A DNA stretch of 64,000 nt from Paracoccus methylarcula (lineage in GTDB: Bacteria > Pseudomonadota > Alphaproteobacteria > Rhodobacterales > Rhodobacteraceae), in the NCBI RefSeq assembly GCF_003007735.2, contig NZ_PXNQ02000002.1, positions 124,001 through 188,000 of the forward strand, in the 5' to 3' direction. Below, one piece after another: positions 28,089 to 36,455 of this stretch (positions are counted from its first letter, which is position 1; every line of letters starts with the position of its first letter). The notes beneath the pieces were generated by a model. That model did not search any database, was not told the origin of the DNA, and saw only the letters and a program-made list of their open reading frames with translations. The position numbers were made by a program, and so were the translations under genes.

Positions 28089-29075
28089 CTATTCTGCCAG
28101 CGCCTTGTCGGTGATGGCATGGCTCCATGCGCCCTCCGGCGCTTTCGAGATCACCGGATCTGATCCACCCGCCAGCAATATATCGACCGTGCGCTGGTAA
28201 TCGGCCTCGTCCAGCGCGCCGTTCGATCCGGCGGTCAGCTTGGCGATCTCGGTCATCATGCGGGTCTGGTGCTCGATGGTCTGGGCGCCGGTCTCGTCGT
28301 TTTCCAGCACGATCTCGGCGGCTTCTTCGGGGTTCTCCTCGGCATATTTCCAGCCCTTCATGCTGGCGCGGACGAATTTCTCAAGGTCGGCGACCTTGGC
28401 CTCGTCCTCCAGCGTGCTTTCCAGCACATAGAGCCCGTCCTCCAGCGTGGCGACCCCCTGATCCTCGTATTTGAAGGTCACCAGGTCCTCGGGCGCGATA
28501 CCGGCATCGATCACCTGCCAATATTCGTTATAGGTCATGGTGCTGATGCAGGCCGCCTGTTTCTGCAGCAGCGGATCGACATTGAAACCCTGTTTCAGCA
28601 CGGTGACGCCATCCGTGCCGCCCTCGGTCGAAAGGCCGAGCGTGTGCATCCAGCTCAGGAACGGGTATTCGTTGCCCGCGAACCAGACGCCCAGGGTCTT
28701 GCCTGCGAAATCGGTCTTGGGATCGGTGATTCCGCTTTCCTTCAGGCAGGTCAGCATCATCCCCGAGGATTTGAAGGGCTGGGCGATATTGACCAGCGGC
28801 AGCCCCTTTTCGCGGGCGGCGAGCGCGGCAGGCATCCATTCGACGATCACATCCGCGCCGCCCCCGGCCAGCACCTGTGTCGGAGCGATATCCGGCCCGC
28901 CGGCCTTGATCGTGACGTCAAGCCCCTCTTCCTCGTAGAAGCCCTTGTCCTTGGCCACGTAATAGCCGCCGAACTGCGCCTGCGTGACCCATTTCAATTG
29001 CAGGGTCAGTTCCTGCGCATCGGCCGCGCCCGCGAATGCGAGGGCGGCACAGCCAAGCATCAATCTTTTTATCAT
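28089..29075 (-). CDS. ABC transporter substrate-binding protein, NMT1/ThiY-like (pyrimidine-type)
   Basis: This periplasmic protein of 329 residues has a signal peptide ending near ADAQ. The mature part begins LTLQLKWVTQAQFGGYYVAKDKGFY, the standard NMT1/THI5-like opening seen in binding proteins for hydroxymethylpyrimidine, riboflavin, taurine and related solutes. Its place after a dihydropyrimidinase and an N-carbamoyl amidohydrolase gene suggests a pyrimidine or breakdown product as ligand. That is inference. AGGAG favours the ATG at 29075 over a GTG two codons earlier. It ends the minus-strand transport part of the cluster. Confidence 0.85.
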   Translation of the reverse strand: MIKRLMLGCAALAFAGAADAQELTLQLKWVTQAQFGGYYVAKDKGFYEEEGLDVTIKAGGPDIAPTQVLAGGGADVIVEWMPAALAAREKGLPLVNIAQPFKSSGMMLTCLKESGITDPKTDFAGKTLGVWFAGNEYPFLSWMHTLGLSTEGGTDGVTVLKQGFNVDPLLQKQAACISTMTYNEYWQVIDAGIAPEDLVTFKYEDQGVATLEDGLYVLESTLEDEAKVADLEKFVRASMKGWKYAEENPEEAAEIVLENDETGAQTIEHQTRMMTEIAKLTAGSNGALDEADYQRTVDILLAGGSDPVISKAPEGAWSHAITDKALAE

Positions 29076-29099
29076 TCTCACTCTCCTGTTGGGGGGCGT

Positions 29100-29945
29100 T
29101 CAGCCCCGTTGACCGCGCTGCGACGGGTGCCAGAACGTCACCTTCTTTTCGATCAGCGCCACGATACCATAGAACAGGGAACCGGCGATTGCCGCCACAA
29201 GGATCTCGGCCCAGACCAGCGGCAGGTCCAGCCGCCCTACCGCGGTCGAGATGCGGAACCCCATGCCCCTGGTCGGGCTGCCGAAGAATTCCGCGACGAT
29301 GGCGCCGATCAGCGCCAGCGTGGTGGTGATCTTGAGCCCGTTGAACAGGAAGGGCATGGCGGCGGGCAGGCGCAGCTTCCACAGCGATTGGGCGTAGGGC
29401 GCGGCCCATGTCGCCATCTGGTCGCGCTGCATCTGGTCGGTGGCGGCGAGCCCCGCGACCATGTTCACGAGGATCGGAAAGAACACCATCACCACGACGA
29501 CCGCCGCTTTGGATTGCCAGTCGAAGCCGAACCACATCACCAGGATGGGGGCGATGCCGACAATGGGCAGGGCGGCGACGAAATTGCCGATGGGCAGTAG
29601 CCCGCGTTGCAAAAACGGGCTGCGATCGATGGCGATGGCGGTCAGGATCGCAGCCGCGCCACCCAGGAGCCAGCCGGTCAGCGCGCCCTTGACGATGGTC
29701 TGGACGAAATCCGCCCAGAGGATCGCGGTATTGGCCGCGAAGCTGGCCGCGATCTGTGTCGGCGGGGGCAGGATGACCGGCGGGATCGCGTAAATCCGCA
29801 CGATCATCTCCCACAGCACCACGATGGTCAGGCCGAAGATCACCGCGACAAGGAGCCTCGTCGAGCGGGTGCCGAACCGCGCCAGCCAGCTGTTGAGCCC
29901 CCATGCCCCCAGCCAGACCGCCAGGATGGACAGCGCCCCGGTCAT
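29100..29945 (-). CDS. ABC transporter permease (second of two)
   Basis: This 281-residue inner-membrane permease of the BPD_transp_1/SsuC type has about six segments. The coupling-loop region reads LAATDQMQRDQMATWAAPYAQ, then LWKLRLPAAMPFLFNGLKI, split across the loop, which fits the EAA motif. EFFGSPTRGMGF follows. It should form a heteromeric channel with the permease encoded just upstream. The ATG at 29945 overlaps the upstream stop as ATGA. An in-frame codon 69 residues earlier lies inside that gene. Confidence 0.88.
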   Translation of the reverse strand: MTGALSILAVWLGAWGLNSWLARFGTRSTRLLVAVIFGLTIVVLWEMIVRIYAIPPVILPPPTQIAASFAANTAILWADFVQTIVKGALTGWLLGGAAAILTAIAIDRSPFLQRGLLPIGNFVAALPIVGIAPILVMWFGFDWQSKAAVVVVMVFFPILVNMVAGLAATDQMQRDQMATWAAPYAQSLWKLRLPAAMPFLFNGLKITTTLALIGAIVAEFFGSPTRGMGFRISTAVGRLDLPLVWAEILVAAIAGSLFYGIVALIEKKVTFWHPSQRGQRG

Positions 29946-30804
29946 CGCGCCAGCCCCATGCGCCGCAGCATGACGGATTCGATCCGGCCCACCGCGATCA
30001 CCAGCGCCGCCGCCAGCGCCGCCGCCGCGAACAGCGCCGCCCAGATCTGCACCGTCTGCCCGTAATAGCTGCCCGAGAGCAGCCTTGCCCCCAGACCCGC
30101 GCTGCGCCTGCGGGCAGTTCGCCCACGATGGTGCCGACAAGCGCGGCGGCAATGCCGACCTTCAGGCTGGCAAACAGGTAGGGCAGGGACGAGGGCAGCC
30201 GCAGCCGCCAGAAGACCTGCGGGCGAGAGGCGCTCCATGATCGCATCAGGTCAAGCTGCATCCCGTCGGGCGTGCGCAATCCCTTGACCATGCCGACCAG
30301 CACCGGGAAAAAGGACAGCCAGGCCGCGATGATCGCCTTGGGCAAGAGCCCGGTGATCCCGGCGCTGGCAAAGACCACGATCACCATCGGCGCGATGGCC
30401 AGGATCGGCACGGTCTGGCTGGCCACCGCCCAGGGCATCACCGACTGGTCCATCGCCCGGTTATGCACGATCCCCATCGCCAGCAGGATCCCCGCTAGAC
30501 TGCCGATGACAAAGCCCGTCAGCGTGGCCGAGAGCGTGACCCAGCCATGCCAGACAAGGCTGCGCTTCGAGGTAATCTTCTGCCCCGCGATCCCCTCCCA
30601 CAACCCGGCGGCGACCTGATGCGGGGCGGGCAGAACCGGACGCTCCTGCGTCAGGGTCTGTATCACCAGATCCCCCGCTGAAAGCTCGGTCTCAGCCCGC
30701 GCGGCCTGATCCCTGGCCCAAGCCGAGTTCATGCCGATGGCGGCGACATACCAGATCGCGACAATCGCCAGAAGGACGGTCAGGATGGGCAGAACGTTTC
30801 TCAT
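29942..30804 (-). pseudogene. ABC transporter permease (first of two), interrupted by a frameshift
   Basis: The first about 230 residues form a normal permease, with membrane segments and the loop LMRSWSASRPQVFWRLRLPSSLPYLF, broken by gaps, ending IVGELPAGA. After about 30098-30106 the frame turns into arginine-rich residues and ends at 29998. The other frame carries the expected continuation AGLGARLLSGSYYGQTVQIWAA and a last membrane segment, and stops at 29942, overlapping the next permease as ATGA. One missing base accounts for it. Without it the operon reads as intact, so a sequencing error is likely. Confidence 0.8.
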
Positions 30805-30834
30805 CCGGCGGTTCTCCCGGCGCTGATAACGCGG

Positions 30835-31617
30835 CTATACATCATCGCCATGCCCCTCGCGCAGTCCCTCGCGCACCTCATGCGCCAGCGCGATGAATTC
30901 CGGCGTGTCGCGGATATCCAGCGGGCGCTCGGCGGGCAGGGGGCTGTCGATGACACGGGTGATCCGCCCCGGCCGCGGAGACATCACCACGATCCTCGTG
31001 GACAGGTAGACCGCCTCGGGAATGGAATGGGTGACGAAGCCGATGGTCTTGCCGGTCTTGCGCCACAATTCCAGCAGGGCCTCGTTCAGCCGGTCGCGAA
31101 CGATCTCGTCCAGCGCGCCGAAGGGCTCGTCCATCAGCAGGATATCGGCGTCGAAGGCCAGCGCCCGGGCGATGCTGGCCCGCTGCTGCATCCCGCCCGA
31201 GAGCTGCCACGGGAACTTGCCGCCGAAACCCGCAAGATCGACCAGTTCCAGCACCCGTTGCACGCGTTCCGTCCGGTCCGCCTTGCCGAAACCCATGATC
31301 TCCAGCGGCAGCGAGATGTTTCCGGCAATCGTCCGCCACGGATACAGGCCCGGCGCCTGGAAAACATAGCCATAGGCGCGCGCGCGCCGCGCCTCGTCCG
31401 GACTCATTCCGTTCACGCTCAGCCTGCCCGAGGTCGGGTTTTCTAGGGCGGCGATGGTGCGCAGGAAGGTTGTCTTGCCGCAGCCCGAGGGGCCGATGAA
31501 GCTGACGAATTCGCCCGCCTTGATGCTCAGATCGACATCCTTCAACGCATGAACCGGGCCGTCGGCGGTCTGGAAGGTCAGGTCCACCGATTGCGCATGG
31601 ATGACAGGGGCATTCAT
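30835..31617 (-). CDS. ABC transporter ATP-binding protein
   Basis: This 260-residue ATPase is of the nitrate/taurine/sulfonate group. Walker A is GPSGCGKTT, the signature is LSGGMQQRASIARAL, Walker B is ILLMDEPFGALDE and the switch histidine is in FVTHSIPEAVYLS. It powers the two permeases encoded downstream. Its start overlaps the stop of the SDR gene by four bases, which ties transport and catabolic genes into one transcript. Confidence 0.92.
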   Translation of the reverse strand: MNAPVIHAQSVDLTFQTADGPVHALKDVDLSIKAGEFVSFIGPSGCGKTTFLRTIAALENPTSGRLSVNGMSPDEARRARAYGYVFQAPGLYPWRTIAGNISLPLEIMGFGKADRTERVQRVLELVDLAGFGGKFPWQLSGGMQQRASIARALAFDADILLMDEPFGALDEIVRDRLNEALLELWRKTGKTIGFVTHSIPEAVYLSTRIVVMSPRPGRITRVIDSPLPAERPLDIRDTPEFIALAHEVREGLREGHGDDV

Positions 31618-32312
31618 ATCGATCTCGTCAGCCCCCCGTCCACGCAGATATTCTGTCCGGTGATATATGCGCCGCCCCCTGACACCAGAAAGGCGACCGT
31701 CGCGGCAATCTCGGTTTCATGGCCGTAGCGTCCCATCGGAATCCGCGCCCGAAATTCGTCCTTTTCGGGAAGACTGTCGATAAAACCCGGCAACACGTTA
31801 TTGATGCGGATGTTTTCGGCGGCGTGCTGATCGGCATAGAGCTTGGTAAACGAGGCCAGACCCGCCCGCATGACGCTTGAAGTCGGGAACGCGGGATCGG
31901 GCTCGAAGGTCGAAAAGCTGGTCAGATTGACGATCGCACCGCCTTTCTGCGCCTGCATATGTGGAGTTACAAGGCGGATGGGCCGGACTGCACTGAGGAA
32001 ATAGACCTCCATTCCCTCGTGCCAGTCATCGTCGCTGAGACCGGTGATCGGTCCGCGCGGGCCATGTCCGGCCGAGTTCACAAGAACGTCGATGCGGCCC
32101 CACCGCTCCATCGCACCATCGACCAGTTTCGAGAGGTCACCATCCGATCGGTTCGAGCCGGTTACCCCAAGCCCGCCAAGCTCTTTCGCGAGGGCCTCGC
32201 CCTTGCCGGAAGACGACAATATCCCGACGGCAAACCCGTCCGATGCAAGCCGCCGGGCGGCGGCCGCGCCCATGCCGCTTCCTCCGGCCGTGATCAATGC
32301 GACCTTGGTCAT
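31614..32312 (-). CDS. SDR-family protein lacking the canonical Tyr/Lys pair
   Basis: This 232-residue protein has a Rossmann fold of the short-chain dehydrogenase family. The cofactor motif is ALITAGGSGMGAAAARRLA. NSAGHGPRGPI corresponds to the NNAG motif, and IVNLTSFSTF keeps the serine region. Where YxxxK is expected the sequence reads FPTSSVMRAGLASF, so the catalytic tyrosine appears replaced and the lysine is arginine. The C terminus, YITGQNICVDGGLTRSI, is typical. It may be a reductase with altered chemistry or a non-catalytic member. Its gene lies one base from the dihydropyrimidinase gene and overlaps the ATPase gene. The substrate is unknown. Confidence 0.8.
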   Translation of the reverse strand: MTKVALITAGGSGMGAAAARRLASDGFAVGILSSSGKGEALAKELGGLGVTGSNRSDGDLSKLVDGAMERWGRIDVLVNSAGHGPRGPITGLSDDDWHEGMEVYFLSAVRPIRLVTPHMQAQKGGAIVNLTSFSTFEPDPAFPTSSVMRAGLASFTKLYADQHAAENIRINNVLPGFIDSLPEKDEFRARIPMGRYGHETEIAATVAFLVSGGGAYITGQNICVDGGLTRSI

Positions 32313-32313
32313 G

Positions 32314-33765
32314 TCACACCCCGCTCGCCGGAATGCCCGAGCGCTCGACCGGCCTAGGCGCGGTCAACTCCTTCCACTTGCTCAGCGCCCTGTTGACCTG
32401 TCCGCGAGGCTCGCGGGCGACGAATTCCCCATGCCCCTCGCGGCTGTCCAACGCACCCTCGCGGACCGCCACCACACCGCGTGTCAACGTATAGCGCGGC
32501 AGACCCTTGACCTTCTGCCCTTCGAACACGTTGTAATCGATGGCGGATTGCTGGTTGCCCGCGCTGATGGTCTTTTCCGCCTCCGGGTCCCAGACCACCA
32601 GATCGGCATCCGCGCCGACCAGCACCGCACCCTTGCGGGGATAGAGGTTCAGGATCTTGGCGATATTGGTCGAGGTCACGGCCACGAATTCGTTCGGCGT
32701 CAGCCGCCCCGTCCCGACCCCATGCGTCCACAGCATCGGCATCCGGTCCTCCAGCCCGCCGGTGCCGTTCGGGATCTTGGTGAAATCTCCGACCCCGTAG
32801 CGCTTCTGCTCGGTGGTGAAGGCGCAGTGATCGGTCGCCACCACCGACAGGCTGCCCGATTGCAGCCCGGCCCAGAGACTGTCCTGGTGCAGCTTGTTGC
32901 GGAAGGGCGGAGACATGACCCGCCGCGCGGCATGATCCCAATCGGGGTTGAAATATTCGCTCTCGTCCAGCGTCAGGTGCTGGATCAACGGCTCTCCCCA
33001 GACCCGCTTGCCCTGCTGTTTCGCGCGCCGGATCGCTTCGTGGCTGTCCTCGCAGCTCACATGCACGACATAAAGCGGCACCCCGGCCATATCGGCCACC
33101 ATGATCGCCCGGTTCGTCGCCTCACCCTCGACCTGCGGCGGCCGGGAATAGGCATGCGCCTCGGGTCCGGTATTGCCCTCGGCCAGCAGGCGGGCCGACA
33201 ATTCCGCCACCACGTCGCCATTCTCGGCATGGACCAGCGCGATCCCGCCCAAATCGCCGACCCTACGGAAACTGGCGAAGAGTTCGTCGTCATTCACCAT
33301 CAGCGCGCCCTTGTAGGCCATGAAATGCTTGAAACTGGTGATGCCGCGCTTGACCACCGCCTCCATCTCGTCGAAGACCTGCTCTCCCCACCAGGTGACG
33401 GCCATGTGATAGCTGTAGTCGCAATGCGCCCGCCCGGACTTGTTGTCCCACATCTTCAGCGCATCCAGTAGCCCCTGACCAGGGGAGGGCAGGGCGAAAT
33501 CCACTACCATCGTGGTCCCGCCGGCCAGCGCCGCGCGGGTTCCGCTTTCGAAATCATCGGCGGAATAGGTGCCCATGAAGGGCATCTCCAGATGCGTATG
33601 CGGATCGATCCCGCCTGGCATGACAAGGCAGCCGGTGGCGTCCAGCACCTCGTCGCTCGTCAAGCCCTCACCGATCGCCGCGATCCTGCCGCCCTCGATC
33701 AGCACATCCGCCTTGTAGGTCAAATCCGCCGTCACGACGGTTCCGTTCCGAATGACCGTGCTCAT
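32314..33765 (-). CDS. hydA: Dihydropyrimidinase / D-hydantoinase
   Basis: This 483-residue amidohydrolase is of the cyclic-amidase type. Metal ligands are seen in GGIDPHTHLEMPF, the carboxylated lysine in FKHFMAYKGALM, histidines in ALVHAENGD and VVHVSCEDSHEA, and the aspartate in SVVATDHCAF. It opens the ring of dihydrouracil or dihydrothymine to N-carbamoyl-beta-amino acids. The next enzyme of that route is encoded just upstream. No dihydropyrimidine dehydrogenase (preTA) gene is in the window, so the first step must be encoded elsewhere, or the true substrate is a hydantoin. Confidence 0.93.
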   Translation of the reverse strand: MSTVIRNGTVVTADLTYKADVLIEGGRIAAIGEGLTSDEVLDATGCLVMPGGIDPHTHLEMPFMGTYSADDFESGTRAALAGGTTMVVDFALPSPGQGLLDALKMWDNKSGRAHCDYSYHMAVTWWGEQVFDEMEAVVKRGITSFKHFMAYKGALMVNDDELFASFRRVGDLGGIALVHAENGDVVAELSARLLAEGNTGPEAHAYSRPPQVEGEATNRAIMVADMAGVPLYVVHVSCEDSHEAIRRAKQQGKRVWGEPLIQHLTLDESEYFNPDWDHAARRVMSPPFRNKLHQDSLWAGLQSGSLSVVATDHCAFTTEQKRYGVGDFTKIPNGTGGLEDRMPMLWTHGVGTGRLTPNEFVAVTSTNIAKILNLYPRKGAVLVGADADLVVWDPEAEKTISAGNQQSAIDYNVFEGQKVKGLPRYTLTRGVVAVREGALDSREGHGEFVAREPRGQVNRALSKWKELTAPRPVERSGIPASGV

Positions 33766-33776
33766 CGCGTAGCCCC

Positions 33777-33828
33777 TTCTTCTTCAGAAAAATATCCTCT
33801 GGGGGTCCGGGGGGCGAAGCGCCCCCGG
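33777..33828 (+). repeat. Dispersed intergenic repeat, copy 5, inside an operon
   Basis: CTTCTTCTTCAGA, AAAATATCC and a CCGGGGG/CCCCCGG hairpin fill the 75-base gap between the amidohydrolase gene and hydA. Unlike most copies it is antisense to both neighbours. Confidence 0.75.
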
Positions 33829-33840
33829 CCTCCGCGCGCG

Positions 33841-35106
33841 TCAGCGCGCAATCTCCGCCGCCTCCAGCACCGCGTGCAGCAGCACGTCGGCCCCGGCCGA
33901 GGCCCATTCCGGGCTGATCTCTTCGGCCTCGTTATGGCTCAGCCCGTCCACGCAGGGGCACATGATCATCACCGTCGGTGCCACCCGGTTGATCCAGCAG
34001 GCGTCATGCCCGGCGCCCGAGACGATATCCATATGGCTGTAGCCCAAGCGATCGGCCGCGTCGCGCAGCATCCCGGCCAGCTTCGGGTCGAATGTCACCG
34101 GATCGAAATGCCCGACCGGCTCGATCTCGATCCCCAGTCCCAATTCGCTTGCGATCTCCGGTGCCTCGGCCTCCAGCCGCGCGCGCATTGCGTTCAGCTT
34201 GTCCAGATCCGGAGAGCGGAAATCGACGGTGAAGACCGCACGGCCGGGGATCACGTTGCGCGAATTGGGATAGACATTGGCCTGGCCGACCGCGCCCACG
34301 GCATTGGGCTGGTGATCCATGGCGATGCGATGCACCGCCTCGATGATCCGGGACATGCCCAGTCCTGCATTTACCCGCATCTTCATCGGCGTGGAGCCGG
34401 TATGCGCGTCCTTGCCGGTCAGCGTCACCTGCAGCCACCACAGGCCCTGCCCATGCGTGACCACGCCGATCTGCGTGTTCTCGGCCTCCAGTATCGGGCC
34501 CTGTTCGATATGGTATTCGAACATCGCGTGGATCTTGCGTTCGCCCGGGGCCTCGTCGCCGCGCCAGCCGATCCGGTCCAGCTCGTCGCCGAAGCGCTTG
34601 CCCTCGGCATCCTCGCGGCTATTGGCGTATTCCTCGTCATGCATCCCGGCGAATACGCCCGAGGCCAGCATGGCGGGCGCGAAACGGGTGCCCTCCTCGT
34701 TGGTCCAGTTGACCACCACGATGGGACGGCGGGTCGAGATACCCATGTCGCGGATCGAGCGGATCACCTCCAGCCCCGACAGCACGCCCAGCACACCGTC
34801 ATATTTCCCGCCGGTGGGCTGGGTGTCCAAGTGACTGCCGATATAGACCGGATCCAGTGCCGGCTCGGTCCCCTCGTGGCGCATGAACATGTTGCCCATC
34901 CGGTCAACGCCCATCGACATCCCGGCCTCTTCGCACCAGCCCTGGAACAGGCTGCGGCCTTCGGCATCGGCATCGGTCAGGGTCTGGCGGTTATTGCCGC
35001 CCGCCACGCCGGGGCCGATCTTGGCCATTTCCATGATGCTGTCCCATAAGCGGTCGCCATCGATCTTCATGTTCGCGGCTGGAACAGCCCCGTTCGGGTC
35101 CGCCAT
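33841..35106 (-). CDS. Zn-dependent N-carbamoyl-amino-acid hydrolase (beta-ureidopropionase-like)
   Basis: This 421-residue protein is of the M20/HyuC family. Zinc ligands are in IGSHLDTQPTGGKYDGVLG, NEEGTRF and the HIEQGPILE block, with a last histidine near GAGHDACWINR. Family members split N-carbamoyl-beta-alanine, N-carbamoyl amino acids or allantoate. Next to hydA and rutR, the third step of reductive pyrimidine breakdown is the best reading. GGAAGG before the ATG at 35106 sets the start. It is the first gene of the minus-strand cluster, and a RutR-like operator lies about 100 bases upstream. Confidence 0.88.
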   Translation of the reverse strand: MADPNGAVPAANMKIDGDRLWDSIMEMAKIGPGVAGGNNRQTLTDADAEGRSLFQGWCEEAGMSMGVDRMGNMFMRHEGTEPALDPVYIGSHLDTQPTGGKYDGVLGVLSGLEVIRSIRDMGISTRRPIVVVNWTNEEGTRFAPAMLASGVFAGMHDEEYANSREDAEGKRFGDELDRIGWRGDEAPGERKIHAMFEYHIEQGPILEAENTQIGVVTHGQGLWWLQVTLTGKDAHTGSTPMKMRVNAGLGMSRIIEAVHRIAMDHQPNAVGAVGQANVYPNSRNVIPGRAVFTVDFRSPDLDKLNAMRARLEAEAPEIASELGLGIEIEPVGHFDPVTFDPKLAGMLRDAADRLGYSHMDIVSGAGHDACWINRVAPTVMIMCPCVDGLSHNEAEEISPEWASAGADVLLHAVLEAAEIAR

Positions 35107-35203
35107 GTGTTTTCCTTCCTGTCTGATCGCCCCGTCTTGCCGCGAGGTCGAATGGATGGGTCTGGCGCCTCCGGGCATCGCGCACGAGGAGTGTTGCCAA
35201 TTA

Positions 35204-35219
35204 TTGACCAAAGAGTCAG
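35204..35219. promoter_or_regulatory. RutR-like operator
   Basis: TTGACCA-AA-GAGTCAG compares with the E. coli RutR consensus TTGACCANNTGGTCAA. The left half matches 7 of 7 and the right half 4 of 7. It lies in the spacer between rutR and the catabolic cluster. Uracil-responsive control of one or both sides is inferred. Confidence 0.55.
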
Positions 35220-35323
35220 GATCAGGCTAGCACGGGGCCTTGTGCAGTCAAGCACCGTTATTGCCATCTTGGCGTCGCAGGGTTTCCTGCCCAATAATGA
35301 GACAGAACAACGAAGGGCAGGCG

Positions 35324-35941
35324 ATGGGCGAGCAGGATGATCGCGGGTTGACCAGAATTCAGCGCCGCAACAGGGAACTGATCCTTGAAGGCGCGCTGAC
35401 GGTATTCTCCAATAGCGGCTTTCGCGGCGCGACGATCGACCAGATCGCGGGCGAGGCGGGTCTGTCCAAGCCCAACGTGCTGTATTATTTCGCCTCCAAG
35501 GATGAAATCCACAAGACCCTGTTGACCACGCTGCTGGACATGTGGCTGGCCCCCCTGAGCAATATCGATCCCGAAGGGGAGCCCTTGCAGGAGGTGCTGG
35601 ATTATGTCGCGGCAAAACTGCGCATGTCCCGGCAATACCCGCGTGAAAGCCGGCTTTTCGCCTATGAGATCCTGCGTGGCGCGCCCCATCTGACCGAGAT
35701 CCTGGGTGGGCGGTTGCGCGGGACGGTCGAGGATGCGGTGGCGATCCTGCAGGACTGGATGCAGTCGGGGCGGCTGCGGAATGTCGAGCCACATCACCTG
35801 ATATTCTCGATCTGGTCCATGACCCAGCATTACGCCGATTTCGAAGTGCAGGTTCGCGCCGTGCTGGGGAAGGGGCATGACCCGTTCAGCGAGGCGCAGG
35901 AATTCCTGGACGATCTGTATCGCCGGCTTCTCTCGCCCTGA
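35324..35941 (+). CDS. rutR: TetR-family pyrimidine regulator RutR
   Basis: This 205-residue regulator has an N-terminal TetR HTH (GATIDQIAGEAGLSKPNVLYYF). The C-terminal half follows E. coli RutR closely: IWLAPL-like MWLAPLSNI, SRQYPRESRLFAYEIL and PHHLIFSIWSMTQHYADFEVQ, split. RutR senses uracil or thymine and controls pyrimidine catabolic genes, which fits the divergent cluster. AAGGGCAGG favours the ATG at 35324 over an ATG at 35297. Confidence 0.88.
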   Translation: MGEQDDRGLTRIQRRNRELILEGALTVFSNSGFRGATIDQIAGEAGLSKPNVLYYFASKDEIHKTLLTTLLDMWLAPLSNIDPEGEPLQEVLDYVAAKLRMSRQYPRESRLFAYEILRGAPHLTEILGGRLRGTVEDAVAILQDWMQSGRLRNVEPHHLIFSIWSMTQHYADFEVQVRAVLGKGHDPFSEAQEFLDDLYRRLLSP

Positions 35942-36266
35942 TCGGGACCGTCATTCCGGATGGCGGACGCTCGGGGAAGGGTGACCGGGAGCGATTCGCC
36001 GAAACCCCGACGATCTTCCGAACCATGGGCATCAACCCTGTCCTCCCTATGGCGGCCATTGACGTTGAACCAATCCCCCTGAGGCTGCTGCGCGTCATCA
36101 GATCGAAATGTGCGAAGATGTCATCAAGGCTGCCGCCGCCTGCGCCTTGACCGAACAGGGTGGAATCTCCTGGATTTGATTGCATCCAGGCGCAACACAT
36201 GATCGCAGGCATAAAGGCCGATAGCCTTCTGGTCTGTGAGTGAAATTCAATGAAATCAAGCTTTAG
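35942..36266. other. Gene-free stretch between rutR and tRNA-Glu
   Basis: These 325 bases hold no reading frame that I can assign to a family. Short frames on both strands have mixed composition. A decayed coding remnant is possible but not supported. There is no integrase, direct repeat of the tRNA end or other island sign. Confidence 0.4.
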
Positions 36267-36341
36267 TGGCAGCCCGTAGGGGAATCGAACCCCTCTTTCC
36301 AGGTTGAAAACCTGGCGTCCTAACCGATAGACGAACGGGCC
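36267..36341 (-). tRNA. tRNA-Glu (anticodon TTC)
   Basis: The minus strand folds as a 75-base tRNA including an encoded CCA. Acceptor arms are GGCCCGT and ACGGGCT, with a G-U first pair. The anticodon arm CCAGG-TTTTCAA-CCTGG places TTC at 36306-36308. The T arm is AGGGG-TTCGATT-CCCCT. The identity elements and sequence are typical of bacterial tRNA-Glu. Confidence 0.95.
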
Positions 36342-36455
36342 ACTTTCTGTCGCTGCCAAGGCTGTCCCGGCGGCGTGGAGCGGTGTTTAGGCGAGCATCC
36401 TGCCGGGTGCAAGGGAAAAAACTCAGCCCATCGGCAAATTTTTCGCGGCCCGGGG

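Noticed and set aside
35942..36341. Genomic island or transposase remnant at the tRNA-Glu gene
   Set aside because: No integrase, no direct repeat of the tRNA 3' end and no transposase motif could be read. Neighbouring genes are ordinary core genes.
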